A stretch of 64,000 nt of DNA. Origin: Odontocerum albicorne (Eukaryota; Arthropoda; Insecta; Trichoptera; Odontoceridae). The translations under genes and the position numbers were made by a program. Under the pieces are notes generated by a model. It was not told the DNA's origin, searched no databases, and saw only the letters and a program-made list of their open reading frames with translations. Positions 10,990-22,859 of this stretch are shown one piece after another. The stretch is from positions 24,647,763 through 24,711,762 of the forward strand of contig OX463844.1 of NCBI GenBank assembly GCA_949825065.1, written 5' to 3'. Positions within the stretch are counted from its first letter, which is position 1. Every line of letters starts with the position of its first letter.

Positions 10990-12330
10990 TGTACATAATA
11001 CATTTAGATATATTTCAAGAACACATTAAACAGAGAATACATTAAACAACAGAAGCTATCAAAAGGTCTGGGCTCATATAATAACACCCCCCCGGCCAAG
11101 ATACACCCCACCAATATAGGGCGAGCCCAGCCACGGGGACACCAGATGTTTTTCAACCCACACCCATGAACATGTAGAATAAGAAGAGAAAAAAACACAG
11201 AAAATAAATAGCTGACAAAAAAAAATACATTCAAGAGAGACATTAAAAGGTCCGGGCTCATCCCACAAACATTCCCCCGGTCGAGATACACCCCACCAAT
11301 GTAGAGCGAGCCCGACCGCAAGGGAATCGGGGGGCTTCCAGTCCACACCCTCGCATATCTAGATTAAAAAACAAACAAAAAACGTATGGCAGAAAACAAA
11401 ATAAAGAGTAAACCCACATATACCACCTCAGGCTAACTGTCAGCAATAACGAAAAAAAGCAAAGCCTCAAAGGAGTCCAAATTTTACAAAAGTAAAATGA
11501 CAAATGGGAAATGATGTTCACACATAAAAAAAACCACGACACAATACATTGAAATAGTTAAGCAGTAATATAAGAATGAAAAAAAAGTAAATAAGAGATC
11601 TATTAACCACTAAGAACCCATTTACCACCCAGAAGATAACACTTAAGAGCATCTCTGAAGGTACAACTATCCACCCGCTCCTTCAAGGCCTGGGGCAACT
11701 CATTCCAGCATTTGCTGGCTGAGTATGAGAAGGATCCCTTGAATAGTGCTAGATTATGGTTTGGGGTCAGTAAGAGAGTTTCTCTGCTTCTATAGTAGTT
11801 TCGTAGCCGTGAAAGTTTCCAGCCCGATTCAGTTTTTCGAAGAGATAAAGTGGAATTTTTGTACTGGTAATTTTATGCATGAGTACGCTTAGGTGAAGAA
11901 ACCGTCTTTGTTTCATGTCAATAATTTTAAAAGCTCTCAAAAAAGAGGTGATGCGTCCTCTGGGGGGAAGTTGAAACAATGCCTACAACAAGCATTTTGT
12001 AATCTTTGCAACTTTTTTCCGTTTTCTTTAAAATACATGTCAGTTCTACACATCAAATTGGGCATTAGCACAGCAATTTCAATAGCATAATGTGTCACAT
12101 ATCTCACCAGTTTCTGAGATTCTTCAGAAACTATTTTCGAATTGGAATAGAGAATTTTCTTTTACATTTAGAACTTTGCCAACTTCCATCAAAATAATAA
12201 ATAACAAGAAGGAACATTTTCCTAATATTTTCTTCTTATTTAGGGCAAACATTTGCGAATTTTTCACAATGTTAACCCGTTTAGTGATGTAGAGAAGAGT
12301 TGGAGCGCCTGATATTATTTTTATCCATTT
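10990..12330 (-). pseudogene. 3' end of a CR1/jockey-type LINE, with repetitive 3' UTR
   Basis: The minus strand, with frameshifts, reads FNFPPRGRITSFLRAFKIID, MKQRRFLHLSVLMHKITSTK, IPLYLFEKLN, then FKGSFSYSASKCWNELPQAL and KERVDSCTFRDALKCYLLGG before a stop near 11610. This is the C-terminus of a CR1/jockey-superclade non-LTR retrotransposon (family knowledge: 'FL..L.....R...HL..LMYKI..G..P.YL' and 'W..LP..L+...S...FK..L+.YLL'). Below the stop, the 3' UTR has two diverged copies of a roughly 187-bp unit. Coding similarity fades near 12330, the 5'-truncated end. Confidence 0.7.
11058..11430. repeat. Two diverged ~187-bp direct repeats in the LINE 3' UTR
   Basis: Units begin at about 11058 (aaaaggtctgggctcatata) and 11245 (aaaaggtccgggctcatccc). 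Both contain 'gatacaccccaccaat' and 'gcgagccc'. The open frames across them on the minus strand are low-complexity and not likely genes. Confidence 0.75.
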
Positions 12331-13525
12331 GAATCCCCAATGGAGTATAGTGACAATAAATGAGAGTGATAAATAGCGAGACGATTTGTAGTAAATTGCG
12401 GATGTCTTCCTGTTATTAAATGTTAATAAATATTAGTAATAACATTTTATTTTATGTTTTTAAATTTTTATTGATATTATTTCGATTAATAACCAAAGCG
12501 CTCAAATTTTATTTTTTCCAATCGATATTTTCCCTATATTTTTATTCTCCACATTATACGGATTCTTCCTGTTACGCAATGGGGGGGGTCTGATTAATTA
12601 TTATTCGTTTGGAATAATAGAATAGCAGATTTTTCTCATACTGCTAGGCGGGGTCGAAAATATATTCATAGTGTCACTCAGTGCGTCACTGAGTATATGT
12701 TGGTTCTGCAAGTTGGTGAATATAATAGAGAATGATTTCTTGCACATTTTCAATTATCGGGAACATAAAATAATAAGTTCCTCTAATATTCCGAGACAGT
12801 TGAAATTACATTGCAGCACTTTTAACAAGAATAACGCCGTGGACACCTGTCTTCTTGTTTCGAGGCTTCTGTATGTGCATGCCGTTAAAAGTTCAATACG
12901 ATGCGCATGTTTTGAATAATCACCGTAGTTTTATGCCATAGTTGTCTTTATATTTTAATAATACATCTAATTCGATTTCTCTAATTTGGATCATTTTGTT
13001 CCTTCAAAATATCGGTAACTGGGTCCAACCATACTTTCCTAGGCGGAGATCCTCAGGTTCTCATAGTTAACCGCCTGGTTGAGGTAGTTTTGAAGAAGTA
13101 ACCGGGCTAACTCGGTCGAACTTTTGTAGTTGACTGGTCTTGTATCATAAAATAGACTTTTTCTGGAGTTTTTCTATTTTATTTTTTTGTATCTCGAGTA
13201 AACCGTGGGAACATAATATCATAGACAGCATGTTTCAGCGCTAAAAACCATTGATATTAACTATTGTATGTTAAATATTGTAAAAATAAAGAAAACGTTA
13301 CTTTATTTTGTCCACTACAAGATAAATTATATAAAGTTGAACAAATAACACAAAATAAATGAAACGCTTCATTCAAATACTCATAGCACAAAAATATTTT
13401 GATTATACTAAAGTATGATACGAGTAAGTCTTTCATAGCAATAAGACGAATAATTTAATATTTAGCTACAGCTGCTAAAACTTTATCATAAATTCATTTG
13501 GTTATTTTAATGTATACATACTCTA
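12331..13525. other. No gene recognised; RT-tail scrap
   Basis: An 82-codon ORF at 12671-12919 has no recognised domain. A 40-bp reverse RT-tail scrap (tccaaccatactttcctagg) lies at about 13000-13040. Confidence 0.45.
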
Positions 13526-13592
13526 TACAAGACTGAGTGAGAAGGCTGATAAAGGTCATTCGACCTATATCAGTCTTCTCACTAGACTCATT
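13526..13592. repeat. Hairpin-forming inverted repeat
   Basis: 'gactgagtgagaaggctgat' near 13531 pairs with 'atcagtcttctcactagact' near 13569. The stem continues through aggtc/gacct to a loop of about 4 nt. The arm is about 27 bp with few mismatches, a length compatible with a small RNA precursor or a foldback-transposon remnant. Confidence 0.65.
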
Positions 13593-13745
13593 GCCTATTA
13601 TGTGACAGCTGAGTTACGCCCGCTAAATTCACACAAGTCTGAGCTACAGTCATTCGTAGGATTTAACAACTATCAGCACAAAAAATATGCTTTCCAAATA
13701 TCATATTCTTTTCTTCGTTCATATTTTCAATAAATAATTTAGTAA

Positions 13746-13816
13746 AAATTCTCTCCAACATTCATTAACGTTCAATATTTTTCTGGTCAACACACCAGAA
13801 GTTGTTGGAGAGATTC
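13746..13816. repeat. Short inverted repeat
   Basis: 'aattctctccaac' at the left pairs with 'gttggagagattct' at the right across about 45 nt. No gene was recognised between here and 14258. Confidence 0.45.
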
Positions 13817-14258
13817 TTAAGTTTACACAAAAAATCTCTTAAACATTCACAAAGTTCAACATGCTTCTTGTTTACACGCCAAAAACTGCTGATGGATTGG
13901 ATGCATTCAAGAGGATCTTAAGTTCGCATTATTTGAGAAAAGTTACATTGAAACTCACACGCTCTTGGAGTAAAATTTTATCACTAAATGTCGCCAGAAA
14001 AATATATATAATATGCAACGCTGTAACTTTTTTTGTCTAAGCACTAATAGTGGTGATTAATTTAACGTTTTAATTTATGTGCTTAAACCCTAACAAGACT
14101 AACGTCGTAAAGAAAAGTTTCAGAAACATAATGATACACATTTACGTTCATTCCCTCATATTTAAAACTTAAACTGTTACGTTAAATACATGCTTTACAA
14201 GACACGATACAATCTACTTTTATGTTTAAAAAATCCTCCTTGTTAAGAATATGTGCTT

Positions 14259-14421
14259 TTATTAGTTCACATACTCGTATACAGCCAAACACTCGTTATG
14301 CAGGACGGGATACAAGTTTCTAGATTCTGAAACTAAATATTATTAGTTCACATACTCGTATATAGCCAAACACTCGTTATGCAGGACGGGATACAAGTTT
14401 CTAGATTCTGAAACTAAATAT
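14259..14421. repeat. 81-bp tandem duplication
   Basis: The segment starting near 'attagttcacatactcgtat' is present at 14261 and 14342 and is nearly identical, with one visible change (atacag/atatag). Each copy carries one TACTCGTA octamer. Confidence 0.85.
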
Positions 14422-15383
14422 TTTTTTGTTAATTGCTCCATTTTCAGCAAATTCATTCCCAATACTCCACAAAAAAATTCACCATTTTCTTGAATTGGTT
14501 TTTACACTGAGATTTAAAATTTTTTAGCGTTCAAACAAAAAGAGTCTGAGCTAACATTGTTATTACCCTTGGCTACAGTGGCGTGGGCTTATCATAGAGG
14601 GCACTGAGAACGTGCGAGCGGCATTGTACCGACAGACTACACGTCTAGCGATAAGAACTATTTTATAATTACCTCTATGATAGTAATAAATATATAGTAT
14701 ATTTATCCAGATCTAACGTCTTCTCATTTCCCGACTAAAGCTCCTTTCACAGTATGGCCAATGCTTGATTTTCTAGGAACCAAATTCAATGGCATATATT
14801 TGTCTGACATTCAAGGTACTTCATTTCTGGAAAAACGAATCCGACGGACTAATGGAAGAACGCTGACATAATGCTAAGTGCAATCTTCTGGGAAACCGGT
14901 AAGCGTTTCTTCATATTGGCTTAGACATAAAAAAGGCTGTCAGGTTCACTATTCATGAAACTATTGGTATCGGCAGTGCTGACAAATATGTTTTCGTATT
15001 TATCCTAGATGTCGTACTTAGCAGCCGCTATCTCAGCTTATTGGCGAAACCATACACAGTACATTTAAAATAAGACAAAATATTCTCCCGCTGACCTAAA
15101 CAATAAAGATCATTATTGGTACGAGTACCATAAAATTATATTTTTTCCATTGAATATAATACTTAAATTTGTTTTCTTCCGCTACATTTTTTGGCATATC
15201 ACTATGCTTATCACTACACTTTTTCTTCCCCGGGTGAGTTAACTAAACTAAATTACATCAGAGAGAAGAAAGTTCTGTAAGTGATTGTCAAAAAGTGTGT
15301 TCGTATGTCCCACATGTTTCGTCATTTATGCCAGTGATTACCTTTTCTGCTGTTGTGTTGAACATATTACCTAATATTTATCC
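14422..15383. other. No gene recognised
   Basis: Mixed-composition DNA. Blocks at 14560-14650 and 14740-15060 are less AT-rich, but no frame gives a recognisable protein. Confidence 0.45.
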
Positions 15384-15715
15384 GTGTATACTTTGAGTAA
15401 ATATTTGGGTAGTTGTCCTGAGTTTCCGGTATGCGTGAGTTCCCCTTCAATCTCCCAGAAATACCCCAAATCACGTCGCTCGTGTCAGCCAGATATGTGG
15501 TGGCGAACCAATCCAAGGGGAAAATTTCTTATGTCTGCGGCTAGACAGGCTTCGTTCGATTCCGGCATCCTCCCCGACAGCACCCCGCCCGCCCCAGGGA
15601 CAGCACCCCTCGCTCACCACGCAATAAGAGGAAGAAGGCATGACGAGAAGAAGAGCACGTGCAACACAATGCCCGACAGAACAATAAACAATAGATAATA
15701 CTATCAAGTGTAAGT
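15384..15715. other. GC-rich, CpG-containing island, unassigned
   Basis: The block rises clearly above the AT-rich background, especially 15540-15670 (around 'gacagcaccccgcccgcccc'). It holds short overlapping ORFs on both strands (104 codons plus; 78 and 91 codons minus), none with a recognised domain. It could be part of a GC-rich retroelement, or a promoter or 5' exon of a host gene. Nothing in the sequence decides between these. Confidence 0.35.
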
Positions 15716-16535
15716 GTAGAACGGGAAGGTAACGGCCGAATGAAATGAATTGAAACTTCCCCGCTTTCGCATATGTTTGAACATATTTGGTGAGAAAACC
15801 GCAGAAAACTCACCAAGGGAAGGTGAATTACAGAGTATCTCTATACATCTTCCGTTATAAGATATTAATACATTCGGCCTTATAACTAAATTACATATTA
15901 CTAACACTAACATAATTTATTTATATATGTAATAATAAATGTTCTATGTGGTCTTATTAGGAATAGAGTAAGATTAAATATTTTATTGTGTAATACGTGT
16001 TTGATATGTGTAATACTTGTATTTTTATGATTTTCTTTGTGTGAAACGTGTTGTGCGTATTCAGAAAAAATATCGTGTTTCTCTGATGTGTTATTTGATT
16101 AAATATTAAAGTTGCCGGCTGTCATATTTACGTGTATTGCGATAATTGCATCTGATCCGATTAACTCAATTAATATTATAAATATTATAGCTAATTATTA
16201 GTATTAGAAAGTGAACGGTAAGTAGTTTCTTGTGATGAAAACAGTTTGAATATCATGAGTCAATACTTTTTTTAGTGTAATTTTCTGTAAATATATAAAA
16301 TTACTTTTTGTAATTACCCATCCTATTTATTATATATGTTATTAGTTACAGTGTGTTCATAAAGAAATATAAAGTGGAAGAAAACAAGCTAAATTATTTA
16401 TTTTTATATTGGATTTCCACAAATTTACGAATAAACAAATTATATTTTTTATTAAATATTTTATTGAAGAGATATTAACGAAAATTTTCATTCAATATTC
16501 ATATTTTCAGCCTTACTAAAGGTATTTCGTATTAT
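15716..16535. other. No gene recognised
   Basis: Strongly AT-rich sequence between two GC-richer patches. Confidence 0.5.
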
Positions 16536-16830
16536 TTGAAATCCCTCGGCCACCAGAGAATTGAATTTGGGTGGGTCAACATAATATTTTTTGGCCTATG
16601 TTGCGAGCGGGCCCTACATACCCCGATAAGGGTTGTCACAAATCACCGCGAGAGCCCGCCGGGGAGGCCGAGTGGAAGGTACTTTGCCCGTTTGGAAAAT
16701 ATCAATAACTTTCCCGTTTTATCCTCCATTGCGAAATATACATTTTTGCACCAATTTTTTTATGTTTGTTGTAACTTTTCCATGTTAGCGATTTTCGTAT
16801 GGGGCGCCAGGAAAAGGCATAATTCATTTT
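16536..16830. other. Second GC-richer patch, unassigned
   Basis: Bases 16595-16690 include 'cgcgagagcccgccggggag' and contrast with their surroundings. The 110-codon plus ORF across it shows no domain. It may belong with the 15.4-15.7 kb island as one old retroelement, but I cannot show that. Confidence 0.3.
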
Positions 16831-17330
16831 GGTATTTTTTAAATACACTTTTTCAATTTATTTATTAAAAAAACTCTGGTTCCTATGTGAAAATTGTATT
16901 GTATATAAAAGCACAACACGTCCCTTGTGGCGTCAACTTGTTCACAATACTCGTATGTACATAGGAAGAGTGATGTGAGTTTTTATATCACGCGTTTTTC
17001 GTCGAAAAGTCAGGAGTGTTTTCTTTGATTATATTTACTGGGTTCTTTTTTTGTAAGATACTTATTTTGACACCATTGAATTAACATAAGGAGCTTTTCT
17101 GCTGATGCCATGCCAAAATAAGATAAAGATAACCATAAAACTAGCCACTTAGTTCCAACAAATTATTTTTATAAGTCCTACATACCAATACTACACAAAT
17201 TGGGCAATAGGTATGAGTATTGTACGGGCATTCATATGACCTTGACTACTAACAAAAGTGAGATAAAGAAGTTTTTCTTGCCGGGATGAATTATGTAAAC
17301 TATATGGGTTTAATTTGTCATTTTGATGGA

Positions 17331-17550
17331 TTGTGTTGTATTGTATCATGCTTTCGTTGAATATAGTACAACCTGGCGGGCTTATTGCCATGTAGCAATC
17401 TCTTGCAACTAACCAGAAAGATGTTCAACTTGCTTTTAGTGAAAAGTGAAAACCAGACTAGAATCCTTTTAAAAAAATCTAGGTTTCAACGAGAATCGAA
17501 TCCGCAATTGGAAGTTAGGCGTCTTACCAACTAGGCCACGGAGGTCGTCG
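17331..17550 (-). mobile_element. SINE-1 copy, reverse orientation, well preserved
   Basis: One of the clearest copies. From left to right on the plus strand: tail 'ttgtattgtatcatgctttc', 'cctggcgggcttattgccat', 'caaccagaaag' body, 'aggtttcaacgagaatcgaa' (B box in reverse) and 'taccaactaggccacggagg' (A box in reverse). Confidence 0.85.
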
Positions 17551-17970
17551 GTGGGTTCGTCTTATACTAGTTTGTTGTCTATTGTTTATCACTGCTTATA
17601 TGACAGTGTTGAATTTTATTTGTTTTTTTTTTGTAATGGTTTGTGTGAAGAAAGTCTTTTGACCGTTGAAATAAATACATAAATAAAGAAGACAGGTCTT
17701 TTGCCACGAAAAGGAGAAGAATGCTTACAAAATAGAGGTACATTAAAAATGTTTTTTTTTGTTTTACAATACAAAAGATTACAGGTATCTAGAACATGGT
17801 AGATTTATCTTGCCAAATAGATTTAATATTGGTTTGTGTGATTTCTGGCAATATGCCAGAATCTGAAGTAATCAGCTAGACTGAAAGGGAAGATTACATC
17901 TCATAGGTTATGTCGATCACAGGTAAACACGCGATATGTATATTATGAATTAAGTGACGTGATGTGTAAG
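17551..17970. other. No gene recognised
   Basis: AT-rich spacer. Confidence 0.5.
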
Positions 17971-18038
17971 TTCCCGATCTGTTTTTTGAAAAACAGATCG
18001 GGAAACATAAAAATGTTTCCCGATCTGTTTTTCAAAAA
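17971..18038. repeat. Three-armed inverted repeat (A, A', A)
   Basis: The word 'ttcccgatctgttttt' occurs at 17971, in reverse complement at 17989-18004, and again at 18017. The middle arm can pair with either neighbour. The right-hand hairpin (17983-18008 with 18013-18038) is a perfect 26-bp stem with a 4-nt A loop. The left-hand one is a 16-bp stem with a 2-nt loop. Confidence 0.85.
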
Positions 18039-18665
18039 TGGCAATGTTTACCTTTCGAATTGTTTCGATCCCTGATAGAACATTTTGTTTTTAAATAGAT
18101 TGAATTTTATGAACAAATACGAACTTTTAAAATATTACTACTGAATGACAAATATTAATTTCCGAAGATATTGAAAAAATAAGCATTCAAGTCCTCCAAA
18201 TTACTTGACCTATGTGTATTCGAAACTAGTTGGCATGTTTCTAACAACGACTGAATGAACATCCTATTTCCTTTCAGTAATGTATCGTGTTTCCTGTTTC
18301 CTCCATTATCCTTTTTCCCAATATCCCTTCCTATCTCCTAGTCGCAGATAAAATTGTATGTTTGAATTATTATAGTTGCTAGTGTCATTATTATAATAAT
18401 TTCTTGTGTTGGATAGAAATTTCAATTTGTATTGATTAAATCAAATTAGAATAAAATATTATATTTCCTTTGTTATACGAAAACTAGTAACAAGGCAAAA
18501 AATGGGATTGTTATTTCTCAATAAAGTTATCAACATTAGAAGTCAATATGATAATAATAGTACATTATTGTATAATTATCCTGACTTGGATGATACGTTT
18601 TTCTTAGTATTTCGACACAAAAATATTAAATTATGTTTAACCAATGAAATTATTAAATGTTATTC
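18039..18665. other. No gene recognised
   Basis: AT-rich spacer. Confidence 0.5.
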
Positions 18666-18675
18666 GTTGTAGAAG

Positions 18676-18840
18676 CACCTTGTATTGTATTATATGGTAT
18701 TACACTTTCGTTGAATATAGTACAACTTGACAATCTCTTTTTACCAACCAGAAAAATGCCTTGACTGGATAGCAGACTGGAACCTTTTTAAAAAAACTGA
18801 AACCCCTGGGCTGGAAGACTAGTACATTACCAGCTTCGAT
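18676..18840 (-). mobile_element. SINE-1 copy, reverse, degenerate
   Basis: The tail and body are clear ('ggtattacactttcgttgaa', 'caaccagaaaaatgcc', 'cagactggaacc'), but the tRNA-like head at the right end is eroded ('ctggaagactagtacattac'). Confidence 0.6.
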
Positions 18841-18879
18841 ATGGTATCCCACGTGATTATGATTCTCAGGCATATTGTG

Positions 18880-19260
18880 GTTGGAAGATGCATGAGCGTG
18901 TATTGGTTTATTGTGTGTACGCTGTTACAGTACAGCAAGCGTCCTTTAAAGGTCGAACCCAAAATTGCAATGGCTAGGAGAATGAATTAACAAGACGATC
19001 GGCAGGTTTGATCTGCTGCAGTTCATTAGGCAGAGTTTTATATTGCGCTATTTTTATGTTGTTCTATTTTTATGTTGTTTTTTAATAGCGGTATACAAAT
19101 TTATGGTACGCATCATTTAAACTATACAAAAACCTGAATTTAGAGTTAAAACCAGTCTGGAATTGAATATGCCAGGAATCGAATCTGAGGTGCCCGCTTG
19201 CTTAGCATGAATGCTAACCGTTAGACCACGACTTCGGATCTCAACTGACCACGAAGGTCG
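18880..19260 (-). mobile_element. SINE-2 copy (second tRNA-derived SINE), reverse orientation
   Basis: On the minus strand the head reads 'cgtggtctaacggttagcat' (A-box-like), then 'cagattcgattcctggca' (B-box-like). The body in plus orientation includes 'tgtattggtttattgtgtgt' and 'cattaggcagagttttatat'. The same order recurs at 53110-53425 and in part at 28585-28810, which defines a family distinct from SINE-1. Confidence 0.65.
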
Positions 19261-20635
19261 TCTACATTCGAAATAATTTTTTTTTCAACACATTCTAAAT
19301 TATCTTAATTTTAGCCTTCGTTTATTTTACTTTCATGTCAAATATCCCAGTGAATAGAACAAGCAAATAGCTATCACACAAAAACTGGTATGATAATTTA
19401 GTTTCATATGTGTATATTTAGATATATTATTTAGTTCACAACTTTAAGTTATACTTTGTCTTACTTTAACATACCACCCACTTATTTTAAAAACATATAT
19501 AGATTTTACTGGGATGCTTCGTTCTAAATAAGTTTGAGTTATATAGTAGTTTGAGAACTGAATGAGTAGTGCAACTACCTTAACCGATTTAAAGCAAATT
19601 GACAGAAAATGAATAATTAAAAAAAAAATGTTCCATTGCTTTGATTTTCTTTCGCCTCTTAATTTTTTAAATTAAATATATAATATAAGAGATACACTAG
19701 ATAAAATTTATATTCATTTTTTTTCCATAACCATCTGCATCTATGTGATTTATACACTTATGCATGTGATATATGCGCGCTGGCGAAGTAGTGCGCATGA
19801 GAGCGCCTGATGGCTACGACAACATTTAGATACCGAAGCTCATACTGCGATTAATTATACACTTTAAATATAATTGTATCTTTTTTAAAGTACTGCATTT
19901 ATTTTGAGAACTCTCTGCACCACAGCAAATATCAATTTCCTTATTCTAAAAGTGTCGTAGACCCATCGTCTGTGCAATGCTCTGCCGCCATGCTCACTCA
20001 GTCATGCTGCATTGAATGCCCAACTTGTACTCGTACAGTTTTAGTTTTTTTTTTTCTTGTTTTACATTAAATTAATTATTTATTTGTTCAATAATTCAAG
20101 CCGTTTAATTTGTTGTGAAAACTTTGAATTAGTGTTTTCCTTAATGTGGAAGAGCTTTAATGCTCATAATTGAAAATAAAAGTTTTAATTAAAAATATAG
20201 TTCAATATTTTCAAAAAAGTTTGCTTGCATAAAAAATAATAGGAAAGCTTATTTAAAAAAAAATATCGCATTTAATGTATTTTACGCTGCACAGTTTGGA
20301 GAAGAACTGGGTCGGTTAACATTGTCCAATAATTTAATATTATAAGCTCTATATAGGTTAACTTCCAATTTTCCACAACGCGTGTTAAATGCTCAACTAT
20401 TTATTATCTAACCATCGCGAAATTAAATTTCTATTCGAAGATTACCCGTGCCGTCATGGCCTGGAAACGTTTGACATGACATTTAATTTTGATGACATGA
20501 CATTATATATCGAAGGTATGTTAATATGCCAGTTCTGAATTAAGCCATCGACATAAAATGCAAGTTTGATTACTCTGCTTCTGTGTTGAATTTAATATTA
20601 ATCTATAAGTCTTTGCGCAGGTAGTTGGGGTAAAC
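19261..20635. other. No gene recognised
   Basis: AT-rich, with homopolymer runs. One TACTCGTA octamer at 20028-20035. Confidence 0.5.
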
Positions 20636-20639
20636 AGAG

Positions 20640-20835
20640 AGGAAAAAGCGTCAATTTTTCTTGTTACGACATACTTTGTTTGCTTCCTTCACATCCATAC
20701 ATATTCTCATAGAATTCATTCTGTTTCTCTTACTCCTCACCTTTTCTTCTTTCAAAATCGTATTCACTTGACCCAATTATATTTATTTCGAGTGCTCTCT
20801 ACCATGACTCCCACTCATGCTGGAATTTTTTTATG
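20640..20835 (-). mobile_element. RT-tail repeat, diverged, reverse orientation
   Basis: 'tctttcaaaatcgtattcac' then 'ttgacccaattatatttatt' correspond to the conserved 'cttctttcaaaatatcattcacttgatccaaccatactttc' stretch of other reverse copies. Flanks are weakly conserved. Confidence 0.5.
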
Positions 20836-20954
20836 TCTTTCGTCCCTGATCCATTCAATTCAATTAAATTTTATAATTTTTAAACAAAATATAAAGAAAT
20901 TGACGAAATTCAAATGGAAAATTAAATTAAAGTCCAAAAAGTTTTTTGATAAGT

Positions 20955-21165
20955 GAATGACCTTTGCTAAGTGAACGAAGATTTGATGACCCCTTGAACT
21001 CGGGAGTGGTGGATTCGATCTCCGTTGGAACCCAGATGTTTTTAAACAGGATTACAATCTTGTTTTCACTTGAGGTCTTTTTAACATCTTGTTGGTTGAT
21101 TGGAAAAGATTGTCGCATGACAATTAGCCTGCCAGGATGTACGAGTATTTTATACGAGAAAATCG
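20955..21165 (+). mobile_element. SINE-1 copy
   Basis: Head 'ggtggattcgatctccgttg' (B box), then 'tcttgttttcacttgaggtc', 'ttggttgattggaaaagatt' and 'agcctgccaggatgtacgag'. A TACGAGTA octamer lies in its tail region. Confidence 0.7.
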
Positions 21166-21492
21166 TGATTAAAAAATAATACATGTAATTTAATACAAGC
21201 AAATGAACCTGAATAAGACAAAAACATTGACCTTATAATTTACCAGAAGAGATTTCTGAAAAGTATTTTCATCGTTATTTATTTACTTGAAATATAAACC
21301 AAGCTGGAGCAATTTTTGTTTTGAGTACACTTACCCTCGACTTTTGAGTTTTTAGCGAGGGTATGAAACAAGCACTATAGGGGCAACGAGAATTGTCATT
21401 TACACGTTTTGAAATGATAATAATTCCCAGTTCAATATTCTTTCCTGGGAACATATTGTATGTATTGTTATTGATATTTTAAATCAATGTGG

Positions 21493-21622
21493 AGATAGGA
21501 CAAGAATTTTATAAGAAGATAAGACAAGTATTTTATAAGAAGATCGGGCAAGTATTTTCTTAGAAGATAGGACAAGTATTTGATAAGAAGATAAGACAAG
21601 TATTTTATAAGAAGATATGACA
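21493..21622. repeat. 24-bp minisatellite, about 5.4 copies
   Basis: The unit is close to 'aagacaagtattttataaga' plus 4 bases, a 24-bp period with a few substitutions per copy. Confidence 0.85.
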
Positions 21623-22430
21623 TATTCACTTGTTCAAAAAATATGTAAACAAGATTGAATTTAGTAGGTGTGTTTGATGGTGTTTATAGGTCAGCTTAAC
21701 TAGTTTCCGGTTTTAGCTAAAATAACCAATACTGGGCACTGTAATCAGTTATTCAGTGATGACCATCATCAATGTCTTTCCATAAACTTCCTTTAAACAA
21801 AACGTCGAGTCAAGATAAGTTGGACCCTGACCTACGGTAAAGTTTTCTCTATGAATAAATCAATTAAGTTTACTTGTTTTTACTGACATTTCCTACAATT
21901 TGATATTGCCTACATTCATACAGGCATCGTTGCAAAAAATCATTATATAGTATAATGTCTAACGGTGTTTAGAGCTTAGAATATTGTAATTGTGCGAAAT
22001 AAATTATGCATTTTAAGGAACTTTGTATTTCAACAAACCTTAAGACAACAAACAACCTTTTTTTTATCGAGTTTTCAAATATTACAAATTGTTATGGTAA
22101 TTATGTAAATTTTTAATAATGGATGATTTTTTTAAATTTGGTCCTGAGAACACTTAAAATACACCGTACAATGTATGGCATACATAAAAATATGAGTTTG
22201 TTTCTCGCAAGGATTTTCAAGAGTTTAAAACCGATAAAAATATCAAAGTAAACAACTTTTCTGTATTTATCATATTTTTAGACCTGGGTATATATGCTAC
22301 ATCGGTTTAATATTTAATTTGATATTTATTTCAACGAAATTATAGAAATGGTAACACTGAAAATAAACCAAATAGAACTTCTATTTTTTGCCGGGACCTT
22401 ATAAAATGTCGTATATGTTTCAAAGCAAAA
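21623..22430. other. No gene recognised
   Basis: AT-rich spacer. Confidence 0.5.
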
Positions 22431-22439
22431 ATGACAGTT

Positions 22440-22545
22440 CCACGTTTAATTAAAAACATTTATTTATTTGACACTTCGTTGCAAAAACAATCTGTCAGGC
22501 TTGTTACCAGGGGGAAATCTCTTCCAGCAGGAAAAGAAGATAGAG
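22440..22545 (-). mobile_element. SINE-1 fragment, reverse
   Basis: 'caaaaacaatctgtcaggct' and 'gggaaatctcttccagcagg' match the tail-proximal part of SINE-1. The head is missing. Confidence 0.45.
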
Positions 22546-22859
22546 CAAGTTACATGGTCGCAAAAAATATTCAAATGATTATTCGTCTTTATGAAATTTA
22601 TGGACATAAACATATTAAAGTAAAAGTGAGATGAATGAAAAATCAGTAATGAAACACGTTACTGCCTAGTTATTAACCCTCCGATTAGTGAGAAGGTCCC
22701 TGGGGACGTTTTCGATTTTTGTTTGCTCACAACTTTCTCTTTGTATGTTTTGGAAACGTGATGATGCATGTATTCCAAAAAAAAACATGCTGAAGCGATT
22801 AAAATCGGTTTCAAAGCGGTAAGATCACTCGTTCGTGTTTTATTACGGTTTGAAAACAT

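Noticed and set aside
11004..11542. Minus-strand ORFs of 90-114 codons over the 187-bp repeats
   Set aside because: They lie downstream of the LINE stop codon and are Cys/Phe/Leu-rich low-complexity frames of a repetitive 3' UTR.
12671..12919. 82-codon ORF as a gene
   Set aside because: No domain, no splice context, and it lies among repeat scraps.
15384..15698. 104-codon ORF in the GC-rich island as a gene
   Set aside because: No recognisable domain, and equally long frames lie on the other strand; composition alone explains it.
17331..17550. Functional tRNA genes (A and B boxes)
   Set aside because: Every such head continues into the SINE-1 or SINE-2 body, and none has a clean acceptor stem and anticodon arm.
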